Shown: positions 28,244 through 39,319, numbered from the stretch's first letter. The stretch is 64,000 nucleotides of DNA from Thermoplasmata archaeon (GCA_015063135.1 SUTA01000010.1:1-64000), one strand, 5' to 3'. Numbers and translations are program-made. Notes: generated by a model from the sequence alone, not told the origin.

Positions 28244-29140
28244 TCGGCACCCCTCGGGGCACACCCATCCGGACTTGGTCATGACCATCATCCCGCCGCA
28301 TCTGGCACATACCATGGAGGTGGCCTCCGCGTTGCGGATCACCCTCTTGCCGGCGAGGTCCGCTGCGGCCCATGATAGGATGCCTGAGAGCTCCAGATGG
28401 CGGTCCTCCATGTCGGGGCCGTAGAACTGCAGGTTGTCCGCCTCGTTGTAGAGCCTCACCCGGATCTTGTTGATGGCCGTTGCGACGTTGTTGTAGGTCG
28501 TCAGGCCGACCGCCTCCAGGGGATGGACCTTCTCCCTGTAGCGGACGTCCAGGTACTCCTTGGAGCGGTCCAGGAACCTGTCGAAGGCCGCCTCGTCGGG
28601 ATAGACGGGGAGGGACATCACCAGGCTCCTCTGGCGCCTCAGCGGGGGGTTCCTCTCCAGGATCCCCTCGAGGATGGCGCGGGCGTCCTCGCGCATCGGG
28701 CCGTCCACTTGGCCGCAGACCTCCCTGACGGCATCCACATCCTCCGCCCTGGCTATCCTGGCCAGCGAGACGGCCGCGGAATGGTACTCCTCGCCCCTGG
28801 AGTGCTGGAGCGAATCCAGGAGCCCCGGGATCCTCTCATCGTCCTCCTCGAGGGCCTTCATGTAGCCCAGGCAGTGGTCGCGGACCCTTTGGGTATCCGT
28901 CCTCTGCATCCCGCGGATCTCGTCCTTGACGGACCTCTCGCGCACCTCGGCGAAGAGGTACACGACCTCGCAGCGCACGCGCTCGTCGTCATCGTGCAGG
29001 AATGCGGCCATCACGGGAGCGTAGTCCGCCCTGTACGAGTTGCGGAGCCTCCTGTCCTCGGAGATCGCGCCGGCGCGTCCCGAGGACACTGCATCGGCGG
29101 CGTCGTAGAAGCGGTCCAGGTACTCCGTGCGCGGATCCAT
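28244..29140 (-). CDS. HEAT-like repeat protein with C-terminal zinc ribbon
   Basis: A 298-residue soluble helical protein. The first 150 residues show HEAT-like helical pairs (VMAAFLHDDDERVRCEVVYL, then AAVSLARIARAEDVDAVREV). A middle region (AVGLTTYNNVATAINKIRVR) is unassigned. The end is a zinc ribbon, MVCARCGGMMVMTKSGWVCPEGC, whose last Cys is followed directly by CGA 28244-28246; the standard code adds RRLSIVI-type residues to a TAG at 28223. The CGA end is the natural one for a ribbon. Function unknown; it may act as a scaffold. Confidence 0.8.
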
Positions 29141-29170
29141 GTGAATCGTAGAAAAGGAAGCGGTTTGAGG

Positions 29171-29188
29171 CCCCGGGCGGGCCCGGGG
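29171..29188. terminator. GC-rich hairpin after the PC4-like gene
   Basis: A perfect 7-bp stem CCCCGGG/CCCGGGG (29171-29177 with 29182-29188, loop CGGG) lies just downstream of the minus-strand gene 29198-29419. Confidence 0.55.
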
Positions 29189-29197
29189 GATGGAATC

Positions 29198-29419
29198 TCA
29201 GATGTCCCTGGTGTTGAGGGCCTTCTTGAGGATGGCGACCTCCTCATCGGAGAGGGTGACGCCCTTGCCCATCTTGCTGCCGTCGGGGGACCACTCGCGG
29301 ATGTCGTACTTGGGCTCCCTGTCGTTCCAGCTGATGAGGTTGAGCTCCTTCGTCCAGCCCTTGGAGGACTCGGAGAGGACCGCAATCTTCTCAACTATCT
29401 CGTATTTGATCTCTACCAT
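29198..29419 (-). CDS. PC4/YdbC-type single-stranded DNA-binding protein
   Basis: A 73-residue protein of the PC4-like (YdbC) family: strands EIVEKIAVLSESSKGWTKEL and LISWNDREPKYDIREWSPDG, followed by the helix SDEEVAILKKAL. These homodimers bind single-stranded DNA and act in transcription or repair. ATG 29419 with AGGTG 5 nt upstream is chosen over the longer frame. Ends in TGA; its own hairpin follows. Confidence 0.87.
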   Translation of the reverse strand: MVEIKYEIVEKIAVLSESSKGWTKELNLISWNDREPKYDIREWSPDGSKMGKGVTLSDEEVAILKKALNTRDI

Positions 29420-29583
29420 ATTGGCACCTAAAGGTGGCATGGTCCGTTTAATATATAATTATAAGTAATAATAAGAACGCGCGACTTAATAGGGGTTAAC
29501 GTTTATATTTCCGTGCCACGTTGCACTGGCAACGGTTGGATTCACTTGAACGGGAAAATCGCCAGGAGCTGCTGAACCGATCC

Positions 29584-30843
29584 ATGCTAGCTCCAATCTA
29601 CATAGCCGCCATCGCGCTTCTGATAGTGTGCTCGAGCTTCTTCTCAATGACCGAGACCGCGTTCACCAGCGCGAACCAGATCCGCCTCAAGAAGATGGCC
29701 AACGAGGGCGATGCCAAGGCCGCGAAGACCCTGCGCATCCTCGAGGACTACGACAAGTTCCTCACGACCACCCTCATAGGCAACAACCTGGTCAACATCG
29801 CCGGCACATCCATAGCGACCCTCCTGTTCGCCATCCTCCTGGGCGCCGAGACCGGCGCCGTGGCCTCCACCGTGGTCATGACCATACTGGTCCTGATCTT
29901 CGGCGAGATCATCCCCAAGTCCTACGCCAAGCGCTACCCCGAGAAGGTCTGCATGAAGACCTGCGGCATCGTCCATGGGATAGAGGTGGCCCTGAGCCCG
30001 TTCTCCTGGCTCTTCACCCGCATCACGCGCCGCCTGAACAAGGGGGACATAGAGGACACCCTCACCGAGGACGAGCTCGAGGTCATGATCGACGAGGTCC
30101 AGAGCGAGGGGGTCATCGAGCAGGAGGAGGGCGAGCTCGTGAAATCCGCCCTCAGGTTCGACGACATCCAGGCGTCCGAGATATACGTCCCCCGCATGGA
30201 CATCGTGGGCGTTGACTCCGAGATGCCCGTGGAGGAGCTGGGCAAGCTGATCTCGAGCACGCAGTTCTCAAGGTACCCCGTTTACGAGAAGAGCATCGAC
30301 AACATCATCGGCGTGATCTACGCCAAGGAGTTCTACTCGGACTCCCTGATGGGCGTGAAGTTCACCATCCGCGACATCATGAAGCCGGTGAAGTACGTGC
30401 CGGAGACCATGAGCATCGCCAAGATCATGAAGGACTTCCAGAAGTCCAAGATCCACATGGCGGTGGTCCTGGACTCCTACGGCGGGACCATGGGCATAAT
30501 CACCATGGAAGACATCCTGGAGGAGCTCGTGGGCGACATATGGGACGAGAGCGACGAGGTGCAGCACGAGATCGTGAAGATCGACGACGGCACCTACCTC
30601 GCCAAGGGGGTTGCCAACATCTTCGACCTCACGGACATGATGTGCATCCGCTTCGACCCGGGCGATTACGAGGACTACTCCGTCAACGGCTACATATTCT
30701 ACAGGCTGGGCCGCGGGCCCGTCAGGGGCGACGTCGTCGACATGGAGGACGCCACCATCACCGTCAGGACCGTCAAGGGCCGCAGGGTGACGGAGGCCGT
30801 ATTCAAGAAGAAGCCGGCTGAAGCCCAGCCAGAAACTCAGCGA
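29584..30843 (+). CDS. CNNM/CorC-type membrane transporter (hemolysin C family)
   Basis: A 419-residue protein. The N-terminal CNNM (DUF21) domain has four hydrophobic segments in residues 1-150 with FFSMTETAFTSAN and LIFGEIIPKSYAKR. Two CBS motifs follow (IYVPRMDIVGVD; IRDIMKPVKYVPE), then a CorC_HlyC domain (YSVNGYIFYRLGRGPV). It is probably a Mg/Co or Na-coupled divalent-cation exporter in the cytoplasmic membrane. ATG 29584 has AGGAG 12 nt upstream and a TTTATATTT box at about 29500. The end is CGA 30841-30843; the standard code runs to 31026 across the opposing gene. Overlap with that gene is then 41 nt. Confidence 0.9.
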
Positions 30844-31243
30844 GGACCTTCCTGGCCACATCGGGCTTGGCGGGATGCGCCTGTATCTTGCCTGTTATGG
30901 CGATCACGTCGCCGTGGTGCGCCACCTCGTAGATCCCCTGGACGGCCTTCTGCTTGTCCAGCCTCAGGTACAGGATGCAGTCCTCGTCCACCCTGTTGTC
31001 GATATCCTCGAGGATGTAATCTATGATCGCCTGCGGGAGCTTCGAGAACAGGTCGGCGAACTCCCTCTGCTTGGTGTAGCGCGCCTCTATGATGATCGTC
31101 TCGTTGCCGTGCTCCCCCTCGCAGATGTCCTCTGACATGGCCTCCGGGTCCACCAGGTTGCACATGGTCTCCTCGATGAGCTCCCTGTCCTCGGTGGCGT
31201 AGACGAACGTCTGCACCCTCACCCAATGGAACGCGACCTGCAT
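30803..31243 (-). CDS. Archaeal RNA-binding protein, COG1325 type
   Basis: A 146-residue protein: FHWVRVQTFVYATEDRELIE at the start and EHGNETIIIEARYTKQREF are typical of the archaeal COG1325 (DUF54) RNA-binding family, linked to exosome and rRNA functions. ATG 31243 shares its A with the CGA stop of the upstream gene (CGATG), so the two are coupled. Ends TCT TCT TGA at 30803. Confidence 0.87.
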   Translation of the reverse strand: MQVAFHWVRVQTFVYATEDRELIEETMCNLVDPEAMSEDICEGEHGNETIIIEARYTKQREFADLFSKLPQAIIDYILEDIDNRVDEDCILYLRLDKQKAVQGIYEVAHHGDVIAITGKIQAHPAKPDVARKVLAEFLAGLQPASS

Positions 31244-31728
31244 CGCTGGGCCTCCCTGGGGAGGTGCTTCGCCATGGCCTCGGGGTCCTGCACGGACACG
31301 ACGACGACCCTCTTGCCGGTGAGCTTCATGGCCACGCCGAGGTCGTCCCCGACGGCCATGTACGCACGGTGCTTCACGCCCTTGAGGTCCCAGTCGCTGT
31401 AGCTCCTGATGATGCCCAGCTCGCCGAACCTGCTGTCGAAGATCTCGGCCATGGGGATGGAGATCCTCCTGTAGCCCTGCACGATGGTCACCGCCTCCTC
31501 GGTCACCGATACGGCGTGCCTGAGCGTGAGCGACAGGACCATGACGATGACCAGCACTACGGCCAGGACGGGCAGGGCCCATGGGGTGAACTCGATGTCC
31601 GTGGCGAACTGCATCACCGCGGCGAACGCGAGCGTGGCCGCGAACACCCCGATGGCGATGTATGCGAGGTTGCGGGGCAGCAGCGGCCTGGCCTCGTAGA
31701 AGAGCGCTTCCATGTCTCTGGGATGCAT
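31243..31728 (-). CDS. PH-like (bPH) domain membrane protein
   Basis: A 161-residue protein: two hydrophobic helices at about residues 18-60, then a beta-rich domain (SVTEEAVTIVQGYRRISIPM; EIFDSRFGEL) like bacterial PH-like domains. ATG 31728 is taken; the upstream codons belong to an unstructured leader. The stop is CGA 31243-31245 directly overlapping the next ATG; the standard code would end at 31219. Function unknown, possibly membrane organisation. Confidence 0.75.
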
Positions 31729-31816
31729 CTTATTTCTAATAAACCGTGCGCACGCATCCAGGGGAACGGCGGCCAATACAAACCTTTATATCCGATTCAT
31801 CTATCCTCGGTTCAAC

Positions 31817-31891
31817 GGTCCCATAGCTTAGCCTGGATGGAGCGTCCGGCTGATAACCGGAAGGTCGTGTGTTCGAATCACATTGGGACCA
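31817..31891 (+). tRNA. tRNA-Ile (anticodon GAT)
   Basis: A full cloverleaf: acceptor GGTCCCA/TGGGACC with discriminator A, anticodon stem CCGG/CCGG with loop CTGATAA (anticodon GAT), T-loop GTGTTCGAATCAC. No intron, no CCA. TATA-like CTTTATATCC at 31787-31795 is 22-30 nt upstream. Confidence 0.96.
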
Positions 31892-32001
31892 CTCACTTCT
31901 CTTCATCTTCATTCCGATGTTTCTCTGCGCGTCCGTTCCCACGCGGTGATACCCTACCCCCCACCCGTATTGATTATAAACCATAAGGCAATCTTCCTAG
32001 C

Positions 32002-32274
32002 ATGAGGCAATGCATGGACTCGGAGAATCTCCACGTCCGCATGAGGAAGATACAGGGCCAGCTCGCGGCCATCGACAGGATGATCGACGAGGACGTGCCC
32101 TGCGAGGATATCATCATCCAAGTCAACGCCGTGAAGAGCGCCCTGCAGAAGGTCGGGCACATCATCATGGAGGGTCACATCCAGCACTGCGTGCGCGAAG
32201 GCATCGAGCACGGGGACGCCGACAAGACCATCCAGGAATTCACAAAGGCGTTGGAGCAGTTCTCCAGAATCTGA
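32002..32274 (+). CDS. csoR: CsoR-type copper-sensing repressor
   Basis: A 90-residue all-helical DUF156 protein. The Cu(I) ligands are complete: Cys34 (DVPCED), His59 and Cys63 (EGHIQHC), with the C-x24-H-x3-C spacing of CsoR. It should bind the palindrome just downstream (32301-32315) and release it with copper. ATG 32002 is 25-30 nt after a TATA-like GATTATAAAC (leaderless); ATG 32014 is a shorter option. Ends in TGA; the metal ATPase follows. Confidence 0.9.
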   Translation: MRQCMDSENLHVRMRKIQGQLAAIDRMIDEDVPCEDIIIQVNAVKSALQKVGHIIMEGHIQHCVREGIEHGDADKTIQEFTKALEQFSRI

Positions 32275-32288
32275 ATGGTTGAGTCTAG

Positions 32289-32319
32289 CCTATATACCTG
32301 TACCCCGTAGGGGTATATG
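32289..32319 (+). promoter_or_regulatory. TATA box and CsoR-type operator of the metal ATPase gene
   Basis: TATATA at 32290-32295 is followed by the perfect palindrome TACCCC-GTA-GGGGTA (32301-32315), the known form of CsoR operators. The palindrome lies between the TATA box and the start point, which should fall near the ATG at 32317. Binding would block initiation. It directly follows the csoR gene. Confidence 0.85.
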
Positions 32320-34196
32320 GTGATCAGATAACCAAGGTAGCCGAAGCTCTTCGCAAGGAACTGCTGCCGATAGCGACCGTTGCCATAAGCACGGCGTTCG
32401 CGGTACTGGCAGCGGCCGTCCGCTTCGACGCGTTCTATTCGGTGGCCATCGTCCTATGCGGCCTGCCGATCATCCTAGGAGCGGCGCTGGCACTTGTACG
32501 CGACCATGACGTGACAGCCGATCTCCTCGTATCCGTCGGCATAGCCGCCGCCATCTGCATCGGCGAGTACGCGGCCGCGGCCGAGGTCTCGATAATCATG
32601 CGCATAGGCGGCATCCTGGAGGAGGCCACCTGCGGCCACGCGGAATCCGGGATCGAAGAGCTCCTCCGCAGGAGACCCAGGACCGCGAGAATAGTCGAGG
32701 GTGCTTCGGTCAGAGAGGTTGACTTATCAGAAGTCCGGAAGGGGACTGTGGTGAGGATCCTCCCGGGGGAGCAGGTGCCAGTGGATGGCACGGTCATATC
32801 CGGGTCGTCCTCGGTGGATGCCTCGGCCATGACCGGGGAGTCCATCCCGGTCGACGTTTCCGTCGGCGACGCCGTCCGCGGAGGCACCGTGAACCTCTTC
32901 GGCTCCATAGACGTGGAGGCCTCCGGAACCTGGGAGGAGAGCGATTACGCTGAGATGGTCAGGCTCGTGCAGGACTCAGGCTCTGATACCAAGCTATCCC
33001 GCACAGTGGACCGCTGGGCGAGGTACATCGTCCTGATGGCCGCGATCGCCGCCGCATCCACCCTGCTGGTGACGGGCGACCCGGACAGGATGGTGACCGT
33101 CCTCGTCGTGTTCTGCCCGTGCGCCCTGGTACTGGCCACGCCCACGGCCGTCACCGCCGCCATAGGCAACATGGCGCGCAGGGGGATCCTCGTGAGGGAC
33201 GGGTACGCCATCGAGGGGATGGCGGCTGTGGATACGGTGCTGATCGACAAGACTGGCACATTGACCGAGGGGAGGATGGTCTGCACCGGTTACCGCGGCC
33301 TCGGCCCGAATCCGGAGAGGGCACGCGTCTACGCCGCGGCCGTGGAATCCATGTCGGAGCACCCGTTCGGGAGGGCAGTGGCGGCCTCCGTGGAAGGGGA
33401 GCTCCCCAAGGTGGAGGGCTTCGAGTACCGCCCCGGGAGAGGGGTCCTGGGCACCGTGGAGGGCCATTCTGTGGCCGTCGGGGGCCCTGGGCTCATGAGG
33501 GACCTGGGGATCGACTGCAGCGGCCTGGAATCGGGGGCCATGGTGGCCGTGGACGGCCGCCTGTGCGGGACATTCGATCTCAGCGACGTGGTCAAGGGGG
33601 AGTCCAAGGCCACCGTCGACAGCCTCCGCTCCGACGGAGTGAGGACCATCATGCTCACCGGGGACAGGGAGGGGCCCGCCAAGGCCATAGCCTCGGAGAC
33701 GGGCGTGGACGATGCCGTATGGGAGTGCCTGCCGGCCGACAAGCACCGCATAGCTAGCAAGATGAGCTCGGATGGCGCGGTGTGCATGGTCGGGGACGGG
33801 GTAAACGACTCCGCCGCGCTGAGGGCCGCCACAGTGGGGATCTCCATGGGCGGCGGCGACGGGCTCGTGGAAGGGTCCTCGGACATAGCGGTGGTCAGCG
33901 GATCCATATCGGACGTCGCCGGCATCAGGAAGCTGTCCAGGAGGACCCTGCTCACGATCAAGGCCGGGATCGGCATATCCATAGCCCTGAACGTGGCCGC
34001 GACTGCGCTCGGCATGCTTGGCATGATGTCCCCGTCCACGGGCGCGCTGGTCCACAACGGGGGGTCCATCGCCGTGATTGCGATGGCGGCCATGCTGGTG
34101 AGGTACGATGCCTGGAGCCTCGGTACTGGCCGCGGTACATCCTGGCATACCCGCCGCCAAGCGCCATCAGCTCCTCGTGGGTGCCGGTCTCGGCGA
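32317..34196 (+). CDS. Copper-type P1B ATPase, apparent frameshift at its start
   Basis: A metal-exporting P-type ATPase without heavy-metal-binding N-domain. The CPC metal motif lies in VVFCPCALVLATP; also visible are TGES, DKTGTLTEG, SEHPFGRAV (HP motif) and MVGDGVNDSAAL. CsoR next door points to Cu(I). ATG 32317 is the promoter-predicted start, but the long frame is offset by one base: an extra G at GG 32319-32320 gives MGDQITKVAEALRKEL. Without it the first usable codon is GTG 32442. The 3' end is unclear. The first in-frame CGA is 34194-34196 (standard TGA 34220), overlapping the opposing ABC gene. One more extra G near 34098 would give a CGA at 34106-34108 instead. Confidence 0.85.
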
Positions 34197-35874
34197 TCCT
34201 GCCTTCCTCCAGGTAGATGATGCGGTCCGCGTTGGATATGAGGTAGAGCTTGTGGGTGATGATCAGCAGGGTCCTGCCCTTGTAGAGCTCCCTGACCTTC
34301 TCCATCATCTGATAGGACGACCTGACGTCGATCCCCGCGGTGGCCTCGTCCATGATCAGGACCTCCTGGCCGGCGACGATGGCGCGGGCCAGGGATATCA
34401 GCTTCTTCTCCCCCAGGGAGATCTGAAAGCGCTCCTCCCCGATCTGGGTCTCGTAGCCGTCGGGCATCAGCGCCACGTACTCGTCGAGGCCAGCGGTCTC
34501 GGAGGCGGCCCTGATCTCCTCCATGGAGCAGACCTCCTTGGGGAATCCGACGTTCTCCGCGACCGTGCCGTCGAATATCCACGGGACCTGGCTTATCATG
34601 CCCAGGTGCCTGTGCAGGGAGACCCTCCTTACCTCCGAGAGGTCGTGCCCGTCGAACAGCACGCTCCCCGATGTGGGGCGGTAGAACCCCATGAGAAGGT
34701 TCGCTATGGTGGTCTTCCCGGATCCGGATGGCCCCACCAGCGCGGTTATCTTCCCCTCGGGGGCCTTGAAGGAGACCCCGTTCAGCACCTGGCGGTCGCC
34801 GTAGGAGAACGACACGTCCCTGAACTCCAGCTCTCCGCGCACATCATCTGGCAGCTCGGAGGCGTCCTCGGGCTCCGCGGGCTCCTCCTCCTCGTCGAGG
34901 AGGGCGCATATCCTCTCCAGGGCATGGAGCTCGTCCGCGATCTGGTTCATGTGGTAGCCGGTCTTGGTCACCGGGGACTGGATCATCCTCACGAAGAACA
35001 GGCACGTGGTGAAGATCCCCATGGTGAGGTCCCCCTGTATGATCAGATAGGCGCCGAGGATGGCCGTGATGATGTACCCGACGTTCATTATCGCGGTGCC
35101 CGCGGGCTCGACCAGCCCGGAGTACGTCCTGGACCTGCGGTAGGATGAGGCGTAAGCGGAGTTCCTCCTCCTGAAGCCCTCGGACATCCTGCCCTCGGTG
35201 GCGTAGGACTTGATCAGCGCGTGGTTCCTGACGGAATCGTCCAGGAACCCGTTCATGTCGCCCATGGCGGCGTAAGTCCCGACGTAATCCTTGTCCGAGG
35301 ACCTGTCGATGAGATGCGTGACCAGCAGGGACGATGGCACCAGGACCAGGTACGCCAGGCCTATCGGGGGGCACTGGATCAGCATGATGGCCAGCACCAT
35401 GATGACCAGGACCTGCTGGGAGATGAATCCCAGGAGGTCGTTGGACATCAGCCTGCCGACGGCGTCGAAGTCGTTTGTGATGCGGGTGGATAGCTCCCCG
35501 GCGGGATGCTCGTCGAGGTACTCCACGGGCAGACGGTGGATCTTCTTCGCGAGGGACTCGCGCATCTCCGCTGTGGTGGTGCGGCTGACGAACAGCATCC
35601 TCTTCCCGGCTATTGCGGTGAGGGCGTACCACAGCACGATCAGCAGCGCCATGTAGCCGGTCATCTGCTCGATGTACTCCGGCGTGATGACCGCGCCGGT
35701 GGACCAGTGCTCCACGAGGGCGTTGAAGAACAGTCCCCCGACCACCGGGGCGCTGACCGCGCAGACGGCACCGACCAGAAGCATCACTGCCGACAGTGCC
35801 GCATACCTGCAGCGGCCGCGGCCCATGATGGCCATCAGCCTCTTCAGCATCTGCCTGTAGAATCCCGTGTCCAT
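34120..35874 (-). CDS. ABC exporter half-transporter, intact nucleotide-binding domain
   Basis: A 584-residue fusion of six-helix membrane domain and ATPase. Walker A is GPSGSGKTT, Walker B VLIMDEATAGID with the catalytic Glu; the signature is an unusual SLGEKKLISLARA instead of SGGQ. ATG 35874 shares its A with the CGA stop of the upstream ABC gene. Family homology ends at ARMYRGQY, then CGA 34120-34122; the standard code would run to 33958 across the opposing ATPase. It forms a heterodimer with the next gene, most likely as a drug, lipid or peptide exporter. Confidence 0.9.
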
Positions 35875-37568
35875 CGGGCCCCCTCCTGGAGGCGGCGCAT
35901 GGCCGCGTACTCGGGGCAGGTGCGGAGCAGCTCCTCATGGGTGCCGTCGCCGGCCAGCCTGCCGCCGTCGAAGAACAGGACCCTGTCGGCCAGGGATGCC
36001 TGGAGTATGTCGCCCGTGATGAACAATACCGTGTCGCCCTTGCAGCGGGCCATTATGTTGCCGACCAGCTTGGACTCCACCAGCGGGTCTATCGAATGGA
36101 AGCACTCGTCGAACACCCTTATGCCGGCAGGCTTGGCCAGGGACCTGGCGATGACCAGCCTCTGCCTCTGTCCGTCCGAGAACTCCAGGCCGCACGACGC
36201 GAAATCGGTGTCGAGGCCCTCGGGCAGCCCTGCGATCACATCGTCCATGCACGCATCGGAGCACACCGCGGCGATCTCCTCGTCGGATATGTCGCGGCCC
36301 ATCGAGATGTTCTCCCTCATGGAGTCCCTGAGGATCATCACCCTGTCGGACACTATGCTGATGGACCCGCGGGCGTCCTCCGGGCCGTCGACTTCCAGGC
36401 CGTCCACCAGGACCCTGCCGGACGACGGTGGCCTGGTCCCGGCTATCGCGGCCACCATGGCCCTCCTCATGGGGCCCTTCAGCCCGACCATGACGGTGAC
36501 CTCCCCCCGGCGGATCGCCAGGTCTACATCCCCGGCGACCGGCTTCCCGCCGATCCCAAGCGTTGCGGACTCGAACCTTATGGCATCGCTCGATTCGGCG
36601 CGTACCGGTTCGGAAGCCTCCTCCGCGGGCGCATCGAGTATCTCGAGGATCCTGCGCTTGCCCACGGCGTACTTGGGGGCCACGCCGGTGATGAACGGCA
36701 CCACCGCCAGGCACCCTATCAGGCATCCCCAGAGCTGAACGATCAGGGACAGCTCCGCCACGCTCATGTCAAAGTCCCCGACGGTGATCCCGCCGCGGTT
36801 GTACACCATCACCAGAACGAAGTTGATGATCGCGATGGCGAGGATCGGGTAGAAGTATGTGTTGTTGTTGTACTTGGTGCCCTTCTTGACGAACACCGAG
36901 TGGTAATCGGAGAACCTCTTCATCTCCTGCTCCCCGCGGCCGTAGGCCCTGATGGCCCTGGCCCCCGAGGCGGAGTCCCTGAACATGCCCGTGACGCCGT
37001 CCATCAGAACCTGGACGTCGTCCACCATGCGGCGGATCCTCAGGCCCGAGTATATCATGAAGAGCACCACGGCGACGAACGACACCAGCATGGCCGCGCA
37101 GGCCCATGTGCTGATCTCGAACACCATCCACAGCATGAGGAACATCATGGGCGGCACGAACAGGACCGCCGTGACCAGCAGCCTCGTGTACTCCTGGACC
37201 GCGTTCACGTCGGTCGTCATCCTCACCATCGTGTCCGAGGTGTCGCGGGTGCACTTGTCGGGGGCCGGCATGGACATGACCCGGTCGTACAGGTCCTGGC
37301 GGATCTCCGCGCCGACGCGGGAAGCCAGCCTCGCGGATATGACGGACACCGCGAACGACATCACCATTATGCCGCCGGCGAGCAGGATCATGACGAACGC
37401 GAACCCCAGCACCAGTTCGAAGTCCTTCGCGGCCACGCCCTGGTCGATGATGGGCTTGGTCAAGTAGAGCAAGTAGATCTGCAGGAACGCAACGAATATC
37501 TGCAGGACGACCGCGCCAACGATCAGATACGGGCGGCGCTTCAGGTACCTCCATACCAATGACGCCAT
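35874..37568 (-). CDS. ABC exporter half-transporter, degenerate nucleotide-binding domain
   Basis: A 564-residue protein. The membrane domain is normal (MASLVWRYLKRRPYLIVGAV start). The ATPase is degenerate: the Walker A position reads GLKGPMRRA without GKS/T, and the Walker B end reads IRVFDECFHSID with Cys in place of Glu. The signature FSDGQRQRLVIARSLA is kept. This is typical of the non-catalytic half of heterodimeric ABC exporters. Stop CGA 35874-35876 overlaps the partner's ATG; start ATG 37568 overlaps the CGA of the FNT gene. The standard code would end at 35844. Confidence 0.88.
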
Positions 37569-38167
37569 CGGGCCGCGGTCTCCTCGTACATATACTTCCT
37601 CGCCGCGGGGATTATGATGCCGCCGACGGCGTTGCCCAGGATCACCACGATGATGAACGCCAGAGCCTCCAGCGTGAACTGGCCGCCGGCGCAGAAGTAG
37701 AACATGTCGGCGATGGAGTGCTCGAAGCCGGCGAGTATGAACACCGGCACGCAGATGAACGTGGCCAGGTACTTCTTCCTGGTCTTGTAGTAGTCGGCGG
37801 CGATGAACATCAGCACGCCGCAGAACACTCCCTTGAAGAACACCCTGATGTAATCGGGGTCGTCCAGCTTCGCCTGGGCGAGCGCCTCGGCGGCGTCGGA
37901 GGGCAGCGCCAGGCCGAGAGCCAGGCACCCCACGAAGTTTCCGATAATCACCAGGATGAGGTACGGGATGTATGAGCGGTCGTTCTCAACGGAGTAGCCC
38001 ACCTTGCCGGTGTAAAGGTCCAGGCCGAAGGTGAACACCGTGAACAGGCCGATCGAGAACAGCACGGCCCCTACCCACCTCACTTCGCATCCCAGGTAGA
38101 CGAATCCACCAATCCCGATGGCCATACCCGCCAGGATCGCTCTGATGAAAGCCTTCTTGTAGTCCAC
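37568..38167 (-). CDS. Formate/nitrite-transporter (FNT) family protein, short
   Basis: A 199-residue integral membrane protein with about six helices. GIGGFVYLGCEV and GLDLYTGKVGYS correspond to the FNT signature region, and CGVLMFIAADYY to the second half. It is shorter than usual (about 250-280) but looks continuous. The substrate could be formate, nitrite or hydrosulfide. Stop is CGA 37568-37570 as CGATG with the ABC gene; standard-code end 37541. Start ATG 38167, just after a TATATAAGAG-like promoter. Confidence 0.83.
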
Positions 38168-38262
38168 GGCCGCGCCTCTGTCAAGGTTAAACCCGCTCTT
38201 ATATATCTAATGAGCGCACGCGCACGGGCAATGATTTATCAGACCCAGGGGATACGGGGTGC

Positions 38263-39291
38263 ATGGGACTGTTCTCCAAGAAGCCGACCGGCCCGGTCAT
38301 CAGGAAGAGCGTCTTCGAGATCCACTGGGACACCGAGGACCCGTTCACCTTCGCCTCGCACCACGAGGACGACTACCCCCACGGAAACCGCCAGCTCGCC
38401 CCTCCCTGGGAGGAGATCGGCGGCAGGGACCTGGGCAGGGACTACGACAAGAGGCTCGGGTTCAGGATGTACAACGGCAAGGTCGTGCCCGGGTTCCCCA
38501 TGCACGCGCACTGGGGCTACGAGACCCTCACCTACCCTAGGATCGGCTACGTGGACCACTTCGACCACAAGGGGGCCCACGGCAGGTTCGGGTTCGGGGA
38601 CGCCCAGTGGGTCATGGCCTCCTCCAGGTACAGCCACTGCGAGATGTACCCCCTGGTGGACCAGGAGGGAAGGAACCCCAACGACATAACCCAGATCATG
38701 ATCAACATCCCGCTGGAGAGGAAGAACGGGGAGAACGCCGTCACCACGGTGTGGAGCGAGGACATCCCCATCGTCCGCGGAGAGGGCTGGGAGGCCACCG
38801 TCCTGTGCGGGTCCTTCGGCGGGGAATCTGCGGAGTCCCCATCGCCCGGCACATGGGCCCTGAGGGAGAACGGCGTGAGGATCGTCAGGTTCCAGCTGGA
38901 GCCCGGCGCCGTCATCAGAGTGGACCCGGCCGTGGAGGGCGCCAACCGCAACGTGTACATGACTTCCGGGAACGGGGCCGACCTCATGGGCACCCCGATC
39001 ATGCACAACGACCGCGCGAAGGTCGAGGGCGGGGTCGAGATGACTATAACGAACGGGGAGACCCCTGCGGTCATCTGGCTGCTGGAGGGGAGGCCGATCG
39101 GCCAGAAGATGGCATCGTTCGGACCTGTCATCCTGGGCAGCACCAAGGAGGTCAGGACCGCCCTGGACGAGATCCGCAAGAACGAGTACGCCGAATGGCC
39201 GTTCGACGTGGTGGACAAGGTCCATCTGGAGGAGGGCACCGGCAGGTTCATCTCATATCCCGACGGTCGCGAGGAGCGCCCGCACAATCGA
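38263..39291 (+). CDS. Pirin-family cupin protein
   Basis: A 342-residue bicupin. The first cupin carries the metal ligands (MHAHWGYETLTY, then HFDHKGAHGRFGFGDAQWV and SHCEM), matching pirin His-His-His-Glu. A second, less conserved cupin follows (GAVIRVDPAVEGANRNVYM). Enzymatic function is uncertain; pirins include quercetinases and regulators. It ends at CGA 39289-39291 after EERPHN; the TATA box of dcd (AAATATACC) begins at this codon. The standard code would run to 39435 within dcd. Confidence 0.88.
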
Positions 39292-39319
39292 AATATACCA
39301 ATCCGCGGATTCGGGGACC

